From Fusarium oxysporum f. sp. lycopersici 4287 (Eukaryota > Ascomycota > Sordariomycetes > Hypocreales > Nectriaceae), in the NCBI RefSeq assembly GCF_000149955.1, contig NC_030991.1, forward strand, positions 2,168,340 to 2,232,339: 64,000 nucleotides of DNA, given 5' to 3'. Position numbers and translations under genes: made by a program. Below the pieces are notes generated by a model. The model was not told the origin of the DNA. It searched no databases and saw only the letters and a program-made list of their open reading frames with translations. This document shows, piece after piece, positions 57,335 to 64,000 of this stretch (position 1 is its first letter; every line of letters starts with the position of its first letter).

Positions 57335-58051
57335 CCGAATGGCCCATTCCCATCTATAAATACAACCCCGGGAACAGCTCAAATGCAAAAATTACAATTC
57401 TTACGCTCGCCGATAGTAGTGACGACTTGCAAAACATTCCCTTGCATCCACTGCCCTTAGCTGAACGTCAAATAGATGTCTTCAGTACTGTTGACGGCTC
57501 CGCTGACACTACGACTCACTGGCCGGACGGCACAGCCGTCGTTGCAACGTATCAGGGTTCCAAGGAGGGCGCCTCAACACAGAATAGCAAATCCCCGAAA
57601 ATCCCTGGTCAGAATACGTATATTAATCTCGGTCTCAACAAGCGTCCGACCTTCTTCGGTTGCAACACACACTCCAATAACTCAGGACCAATGATTGTTT
57701 ACCAACCCCATGCGCTGTATATATATGGGTCCAACTTCGCAATCTTTGACCTCAAATACAGTGATACTGAGCGGAACTACATTGTTAGCAACGGCTACAA
57801 ACATCGCAACCATGGGCAATGTCACGGTGGACTCAGACTGGCCCGCCTGCGTAGGCTGCGCGGTGTTGGCACGCAGCTTGGTACGCACAGGTACGAAGAC
57901 ACTATCCAAACGCGTAGACTGCTTCTCGAGGTCCTATTGGAATGGTGCGACAAACTCAACAATTCCGGGTACATACGAGCCGGAGCAAATCATTGTCAGT
58001 GGCGTAGGGCACTCAGCACCCGTTGTGGTGGCGGTAGGAGTTACCTGGTAG
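57335..58051 (+). pseudogene. lysophospholipase (phospholipase B) C-terminal fragment
   Basis: Open and in frame from the LTR edge: EWPIPIYKYNPGNSSNAKIT, NIPLHPLPLAERQIDV, DGSADTTTHWPDGTAVV, NTYINLGLNKRPTFFGC and SNFAIFDLKYSDTERNYIVS. A one-base insertion near 57801 shifts the frame; the other frame continues the protein with ATMGNVTVDSDWPACVGCAV, LARSLVRTGTKT and SYWNGATNSTIPGTY to a stop at 58051. This matches the last third of fungal secreted PLB lysophospholipases. The catalytic Ser half is missing. Confidence 0.85.
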
Positions 58052-58146
58052 TCAATGTCATGTTGCTGTATGTTTTACTTGATTAATCAGAGATTAAAAA
58101 GAATCATATATGTTGTCACGATGGCTCTCGAGCTTATGATCTTCCT

Positions 58147-58596
58147 ATGTCGGAGCCACCTCAGTATACTACGCTATTGATTCAACCTGCTGTACTCTCT
58201 ACTCTTTTCAAAGTTTTGACTATGATCTGGTTATGGTATTATCCGCCAAACACAAAACAAACTTGGATGTTGCAGGTTGTTGCTCTTCTTGTGGGCGAAT
58301 TCATCCGCGCGCTCTCACCCAGGCTAGACCGAAGTAGTAGGCATCATAATCTAGACATTGTTCGTCGCGCCATTCTCCTCTTCAGCTCTCTGGTTGTAGC
58401 CGTGCGCTCGAGAATCACCCCTTTAGTGCAGGAACCATTAGTCTACCGTCCAAATGCCACCACGTTTCAAGAGTACTTACTTGGTAAGTTTTTCAGCCTG
58501 ACGCCTGATTTCGCGCTTTGTCTCATCGATCCTAATATAAGTACGGAAGACGTATACCCCCTAGAGATTGTTGCGTTAGGTTTTCCGAGTGTTTAA
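58147..58596 (+). CDS. uncharacterised hydrophobic open frame
   Basis: 149 codons from ATG 58147, with two hydrophobic stretches (VLTMIWLWYYPP and WMLQVVALLVGEFI) and another (AILLFSSLVVAV). No family recognised. Its 3' end overlaps the last exon of the minus-strand tetraspan gene by 65 bp, so it may be a chance frame. Confidence 0.25.
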   Translation: MSEPPQYTTLLIQPAVLSTLFKVLTMIWLWYYPPNTKQTWMLQVVALLVGEFIRALSPRLDRSSRHHNLDIVRRAILLFSSLVVAVRSRITPLVQEPLVYRPNATTFQEYLLGKFFSLTPDFALCLIDPNISTEDVYPLEIVALGFPSV

Positions 58597-59182
58597 AAAC
58601 AGGAACGAATTCATGGAAATGACCCACAAGGATCCCACTCAGAAGATGGAGGAACCATGCGATAAATGAAAAGGCCAGGACCGTCTTCCACGACCCGCAA
58701 CCCGCCCCGTTGATGGTAACTGTCCCAATGGGCCCGACTCGCCAGAAACGACCCCAATAGTAGCCCCAATAGTCGTAATACCAACCTACAGAGCAAGCGT
58801 GACCACCAGTTCTCTATAAAATAAAACGAACATTGCGCATGATTAGTATATGGTCTTAGTTATGCGGTGATATGAAAATGGAAGAGGGGAGCCATACAGT
58901 CTGAAGCAGGCAGTATGCCACGAGCCACATCACAAACATTACAAAGTCAAAGGGAAATCCCAAGAACATATTCTTAAATGGCGGACAGAAAATGAAGGAG
59001 TAGATGATACCAAGGCACGCAACAACGATGCCATAGATGATCCGTCCATCGGCATACACCTCCGCGATGCTGATAAGGTAACAGAAGCGCGAGAGAATTC
59101 CTAGGACGATTATAGCGGAGGCAAGCTCGCCAAGACGGAGAAGAATGGAAATAACTTTATGTGCAACACCAGTTCCTACCAT
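58532..59182 (-). CDS. MARVEL-like tetraspan membrane protein
   Basis: Exons 59182-58898 and 58813-58532, intron 84 nt (donor GTATGG, acceptor TATAG), 188 residues. Four hydrophobic segments: ISILLRLGELASAIIVLGIL, IIYGIVVACLGIIYSFIF, FDFVMFVMWLVAYCLLQT and LAFSFIAWFLHLLSGILV. Between the third and fourth lies an aromatic, Gly-rich loop (CSVGWYYDYWGYYWGRFW) with a conserved Cys-Trp motif, GCGSWKTV. This architecture is shared by a fungal MARVEL-type family of plasma-membrane or membrane-domain proteins; a specific role is not known. The frame is intact. Joining the two exons is strongly supported because exon 2 restores the family's fourth helix. Confidence 0.78.
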
Positions 59183-60786
59183 TTTGGAATGTAGCAGGAG
59201 TGATTGAGAAGATGATGTAGGTCACTTCAGTTTGCAACCGTTATGTGGTAGGTACAGCTAAATGAGTTTGCTGCTCAGATTAAGACGAAGTGCAAGGAGA
59301 ACTGTGGTGTATATACTTACGAGGCAACTGGTTAATTTCTGCATCTGATATCATCATTACGCAACAGTGTTATTGATCGGTAGTTTCATTGTGTCCAATT
59401 CATGTGTGGTACGAGTTGTCATATCATATGGCAGACGGCAATAATCGCTACAGAATTGTACTTGACAGATTAGCGAGAGGAGTGGAATTAAAGTTTAGGA
59501 CAGAAGTCAGCATGTTCTGATAACGGGTCTGGACTGTTCCTCAGCTAAAACTTTAAAGTGCCAGTGTTATGATGAGTCATTGACTGCTGGCAGCCGTAAT
59601 TCAGGGTTGTTTGACTATTCCCTATTCTGGTGCAAAGAATCTTGGTTGGTGTGGCATGCAAAGACACACATAACATCACGCAACCGACAGATTCCTTTGC
59701 AACATGTTTTTGCTGTAATTCTGTCATCGGTATGTTCCTCCTTCCCTGTGCAATTCCCATTCCTTACCCGGCTTCTTTATGCGTATACGTTAAGAACCGA
59801 ATTATATATACATTCCTTACAGCCTTTGAGAGTTGTATAGAGGAATAGGTCCCCGCATGGTGGGTGATTATGTAGAGCGTACTCACGGGCCAGGTCAGTA
59901 GCTTAGCATCCATCCAGGAATTGTTTGTCAAGTACCTAGAACTTGCAAATAGTTCCTCGAGTGCAGGTGAGGCGTTTTCGTTCGCAAGATGTACTTGATG
60001 GTGGGCCATCACGATCACAAGCAAAGATGACACTCGACGACGCGGGACAAATGAAGCAATACTAACAGTCAATGAAGGAAAAGCATAACACACCCTTTGG
60101 CTTGGGCTCAACAGGCTCTGCTGAAAATGATCGGGTCATGTTCGCTGGGTATCATGAGGCAGTAGAGGCAGGCCGACTACTATCGGAAACATTGTCTGCA
60201 GGCGGTTCCAAGGGGATCGAGATATGCTAATTTTCTAGTTTAGTCTCTTGTTCAGCCTCTTTGCGTGGTTATTCTTTTCAACTTGTGAAATCACCCGCCA
60301 TCAGGAGTTGACTAACAGCAGTCTATAGTCTGTCTACAAGACAGGTTTGCGAGTGGGAGAGTGCGACTTCAACATATTCCAGAAACCCTTTCTTGACCTC
60401 TCTCTTCACTATACAGTATCTTCTTTCAAGCGCAAAATACAAGGAAGCTGGGGTGTTCGTCGTGATCATGACGTGCTTTTTCAAATTGACTAGCTATCGG
60501 ACCTCCCTCCGAGCAGTTTTACTGGACGCCACCCTTGCAATTCGCCAGGGATAACGCCACATGGATCTCGCGCGTTTTTTATTGGTCAACTTGTTTTGTT
60601 AGTTGTTGTCACCCGACGATACGCTCAAGTTGATACCACTTTATGTAGAGATTACGGCACTTTGTATATTTGGCTTGTGTCCATAAGTATGTGGCTTCTT
60701 ATAATTTTATCAACACATTCGGGTCATCCGGACTTTCTGATTTATTGCAAGCCCATTGCTCTGTGGCCTGCCAACCAAGTCTTGAG
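59183..60786. other. intergenic region
   Basis: Divergent promoters of the tetraspan gene (minus) and the bHLH gene (plus) should lie here. The short frames seen show no recognisable domain, and no transposon end was found. Confidence 0.4.
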
Positions 60787-61266
60787 ATGAACCTTCACTA
60801 TATCTGCCACGAGGCTGACACAGAGCCTCCGAGGAGAGAGCCGAATGGGCCTTTGACTCGTCCTGAGGAGGCGAGCAACCCATCGAATCAACAACCCCTT
60901 AGCAAGAATATTTCACTTCATGTTCCCGACGTTCAACTTCAACGTCAACTTCGATCAGCATCGCGCAAATCAAAGAACCGAAAACGTTGTAGCGCAGCTC
61001 CCAGCAATCAAGAACACGCCCGAAAAAGCCATAACTTTGTCGAGAAACATTACCGTGCCCGACTCAAGGCGCAGTTTGAAAGGCTCCTCGAAGTTCTGCC
61101 AGCGGCACAGGCACGGAGCCTTGCTGACAGGGATATCGCAGCCAATCTTGGCCAGGTTCTAAGCAGAGGACAAATATTGGATATGGCAAGAAATCGAATC
61201 CTTGAGTTGGAAGGAAAGATTGAGGTTATACTGAAAAAGAGAAGAGATGGCTATCACGTATCATGA
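60787..61266 (+). CDS. basic helix-loop-helix transcription factor
   Basis: 159 residues from ATG 60787 (upstream frame lacks an ATG). A basic, Ser-rich N-terminus (SKNRKRCSAAPSN) leads into the bHLH domain at about residues 77-143: basic region HARKSHNFVEKHYRARLK with the E-box-contacting His, Glu and Arg, helix 1 AQFERLLEVLP, a loop, and helix 2 LSRGQILDMARNRILELEGK. Predicted to bind E-box DNA as a dimer in the nucleus. Short fungal bHLH proteins of this kind regulate development or metabolism (known of the family); the target here is unknown. The frame is intact. Confidence 0.83.
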   Translation: MNLHYICHEADTEPPRREPNGPLTRPEEASNPSNQQPLSKNISLHVPDVQLQRQLRSASRKSKNRKRCSAAPSNQEHARKSHNFVEKHYRARLKAQFERLLEVLPAAQARSLADRDIAANLGQVLSRGQILDMARNRILELEGKIEVILKKRRDGYHVS

Positions 61267-61611
61267 CGGACATAAGGCGAGCGATTTATAGTAAGGGTAC
61301 AGCATGAAAATCTTATTATCGTAATCGTATGGTCTTAGAAGGAATTTGATTTTATTCGGGACTATCAGATGGTTTTAAGAGCAATTAGTCCACGACATTA
61401 AGCATATATAATAATATAAAATATGCCCGCCCAACCGAAAAGGCTGCTCTTCAAAGCGCGATCTATGGTCTTGCAAGAGGTAGACTATCGTTGATCGTGA
61501 GAAGGTAACCAATAAACTCATATCTACAGCTTCAATATACGTATATATATAACTTATAGAGTAACGTACATGATAAGCGTGCGGGATAAACATTTCTCAA
61601 CATTACATCTA
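61267..61611. other. spacer with a solo Tan-like terminus
   Basis: At 61562-61590 the sequence TAACGTACATGATAAGCGTG resembles the terminus of the E/D transposons (ACGT...GATAAGCG), but no partner end was found. It may be a relic into whose neighbourhood element D inserted. Otherwise AT-rich. Confidence 0.45.
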
Positions 61612-63477
61612 ACGTATATAATAAGCGAGTGCACCAACCAAGCGAGTGCACCAGAAATTCCCACTATCAAGACAGAATAGAGCTTAAAATCACAGCAAAG
61701 CATCTAAGTAATTGAAACTAATCGCTATACTCTTCTTCAGATATTCGTACAGCTATCTGACTTGTTCTTGTATTATGTCCAGTCTTTCCACAGGTTCTAC
61801 AGCGCCTTTCTCTCGCCAGCTCTGTCCTTCCCCTACCACCACTTCTCGATAATTCGGCCACCATCTGCGTATCAACGTCTTTCTGATCAATTACATCCAT
61901 ACCCTCACCTACAGTCATCTTTCCTCCATTACGTAGGCGGCTTTTTTTTTTTGCTCTGCGCCTTTTGCTAAGAGTCTCATTTGCCTGTCGAAGGATCTGA
62001 TTCTCACACTTTAATAATGCTATCTGATGCATTATCGCCTTCGTTCCCTTAGAAAATGACTTGAGCGCGTTAACAATAGATGCTGGAGAGCTGTACTGGT
62101 GCCTTCTGATTCGTCTTTCAAGGTATTCAGACTGAGAAGTGGCCTCGAGGACAGTCTTTGCCGTCTTGGGCACCCAAAGGTCGGGAAGGCTAGCCTCCTC
62201 CTTGATTGGCGTTGGAGTTCGTAGCTGCACATCAAGCTTCGATATAACACTTTCCGGGTCTAAAGGAACAAGCCCGGACCCTCTAAGCCCCCCCCCCGGA
62301 TATTACTTTCAGTTATAGCGGCTTGGTGGGCGGCATAAAATGCCGGAAAGAAGTCCGTCTTTGGAACATGGGTTAGAGAGCACCTAATCAGATGCTCTAT
62401 TTCTCGACCATATGCCCTTTTGAGCGGCCCAAAGCACCCGACATCAAGAGGTTGAAGTAGATGAGATGAATGAGGCGGCATACATAGCGTAATGATGTGG
62501 TTCTCTTCGCAATATTTTTCAAAGTCAACCGAGTGGTGACTTTCGTGTCCATCGAGGATTAGAAGACGATAGCGACCAGTTGATCGGGTTTTTGTGCATT
62601 GATCAAAGTGCTTGAGCCACTCAAGACCAGTCTCATTATCGGTCCAGCCATTTTGAGTTGTCGCAATAGCCCAATCCCCGGGGAGATTGCTTTCTTGGTA
62701 CCAGCTGGCGAGGTGATATTGGCCCGCAACGACGATAAACGGCGCGATGGCCCAGCCTTCCGCATTGATCGCCTGAATCACTGTAACCCACTCTCGGTTT
62801 CCAGGCTGCACTGAATTCACCTTTCCACGTTTTTCTACGCCTGTGATAACCATTCCGCTTGCAATAACGCCCATCATAAAGCCGGTCTCGTCAAAGTTAT
62901 AGATATCAGCGAGGCTGATACCATATTTCGCGATTGTATTCTCCACGAGCCTAAACCAATCGCGGATAATAGTTGGATCTTCGCATTTGGCCCTCTGATA
63001 ATCGTATTTACGAAAAGAACGCGCCTTGAGGTCTAGTTGTCGCCTGACGAAGTTGGAAGCCCAGCGCTTGCCAACAGGTGACGCGTCGCGGTCGGCGAGC
63101 AGTCGGTTGGCCATTTCTTCAACACCACGCAGTCGCGGGGGGAATTCCTCGTGAATCCAGGTCAAGAATGAACTGAACAATGATCTGCTCTTCTAGATCA
63201 GATAATCTGCGTGAGTTAGGAATGGTATCGCGTCGAGACTGGATGCCTTTCTGTCGGCGACGAAGGGCATAATAATCCACCTGGTACAACCTTGCGGCGG
63301 GTCGGAGACCCAGTTTCGGGTCATTTTGAAGGGCTCGAAGAGCGAGAAGCATGTTAGCTTCATTATTTGATTGTGGCATATTTAATGGTTGAGGAGTAGT
63401 TAATTAGATGTGAAGAGGAGAGATTGGGAGATTTTTGGTGCACTCGCTTGGTTGGTGCACTCGCTTATCATATACGT
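61612..63477 (-). mobile_element. Tan-like pogo element D
   Basis: Termini of about 44 bp, ACGTATATAATAAGCGAGTG at 61612 and, inward from 63477, ACGTATATGATAAGCGAGTG, with TA flanks at 61610-61611 and 63478-63479. Length 1866 bp. The TIR holds a tandem repeat: AAGCGAGTGCACCA occurs twice at each end. It encloses a frameshifted minus-strand transposase. Confidence 0.92.
61718..63379 (-). pseudogene. Tan/pogo transposase with C-terminal zinc knuckle, element D
   Basis: Starts MPQSNNEANMLLALRALQND at 63379, frameshifts near 63120-63180, then runs through EEMANRLLADRDASPVGKRW, FDETGFMMGVIASG, LLILDGHESHHSVDF and HLLQPLDVGCFGPLKRAYG to 62260. A second frameshift at the C-run near 62285-62295 leads into the C-terminal segment (62230-61718). 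That segment ends CRTCGKTGHNTRTS: the knuckle is present but its last Cys is Ser. The catalytic DDD is intact. It is the same family as element E. Confidence 0.88.
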
Positions 63478-64000
63478 TACGACCTAATTGAAAAGGAACT
63501 CACAGAATCATCTAATCTTCGACATCCTTCTCAAGGTCATTGAGCTGTAAATGTGCTTTACTCAGCCAACGATCATGAATCTGTTCAAGCTCTGGAAGTA
63601 CTGCTGATTGACCTCTGCGCTCTTTAAGTATTCTTACTCGAGGATTTATTAAGGGACCTGACGTGCCGGCAAGTATGAAGGATAAGAGGACCGATGGAGA
63701 ATAGACTATAATAATGGATCTAAAGAAATAATCTCTATAGTATCTATGCGCAAATGAGGCAGGGCTTGCTGCTCTTTAAGTAATAGCGTTTCATATTCTC
63801 TTCTAGCATCTTCCTAAGTAAAACAAATTCCAATATTAGGTATATATCCTGGCATCATATGCCCTATTGTCTTGTTACAATTTTACTAGAGGTGAGACTC
63901 CTGTCAGACATTGCGTGTATTCAGTCCATTGATCCAGATTGGTACATTCATGTCGTGTTCTGTTTTTATTCTGCCCCTTCAAGGTTTTACCTTTTTGGAT
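63478..64000. other. window end, unassigned
   Basis: A minus-strand open frame of about 50 codons (63665-63512) reads PRVRILKERRGQSAVLPELE and DRWLSKAHLQLNDLEKDVED before its stop. It looks protein-like, possibly the C-terminus of a transposase-type protein, but I cannot assign it. The rest is AT-rich. Confidence 0.25.

Overview
The window looks like a repeat-rich stretch of a filamentous ascomycete (Pezizomycotina) chromosome. The evidence is short 45-100 nt spliceosomal introns, fungal-type host genes (PP1 glycogen-targeting subunit, NmrA-like reductase, tetraspan membrane protein, DUF7053 protein, TPR-CHAT protein, lysophospholipase) and the classic fungal transposon set: Fot/pogo, Tan-like, Tc1/mariner, hAT, piggyBac, Tad-type LINE and Ty1/copia. 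Several transposon stop codons look like C-to-T changes, as RIP would leave. A Eurotiomycete is my guess from the gene repertoire; it is not proven.

Layout: 0-5 kb, a weak open frame, an intact PP1-targeting/CBM21 gene and a low-complexity spacer. 5-17.3 kb, a graveyard of mobile elements: LTR fragment, LINE 3' half, OrsD-domain ORF fused to a LINE gag remnant, a complete but broken Tc1/mariner, a 5'-truncated Fot/pogo copy, a hAT, another pogo scrap and a second Tc1. 18.2-20.5 kb, a decayed TPR-CHAT protease gene. 20.5-26.7 kb, a pogo element (A3) with a second pogo element (B) nested in it; B contains a 962-bp assembly gap. 26.7-36.6 kb, quieter DNA with a few fungus-specific genes. 36.7-39.7 kb, an LTR carrying a nested Tan-like element (C) and abutting a truncated MFS transporter. 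40-43 kb, copia scraps and an intact NmrA-like gene. 43.4-45.7 kb, a broken piggyBac and hairpins. 46.1-47.8 kb, an intact six-exon secreted FAD oxidase gene. 48.2-53.5 kb, an apparently intact pogo element (A2), then a lactate dehydrogenase pseudogene whose intron holds a second pogo copy (A4). 54.9-58.1 kb, half a pyruvate decarboxylase gene and half a lysophospholipase gene joined through an LTR that carries another Tan-like element (E). 58.5-61.3 kb, a tetraspan gene and a bHLH regulator. 61.6-63.5 kb, one more Tan-like element (D).

The host genes do not form a recognisable pathway or cluster. The coherent story is genome rearrangement: TA-targeting pogo/Tan elements land in AT-rich parts of LTRs and in introns, LTR copies sit at the broken ends of at least three unrelated genes, and one pogo copy (A2) has intact ends, reading frame and introns. 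Intron coordinates below are my own splice-site readings and have not been checked against transcripts.
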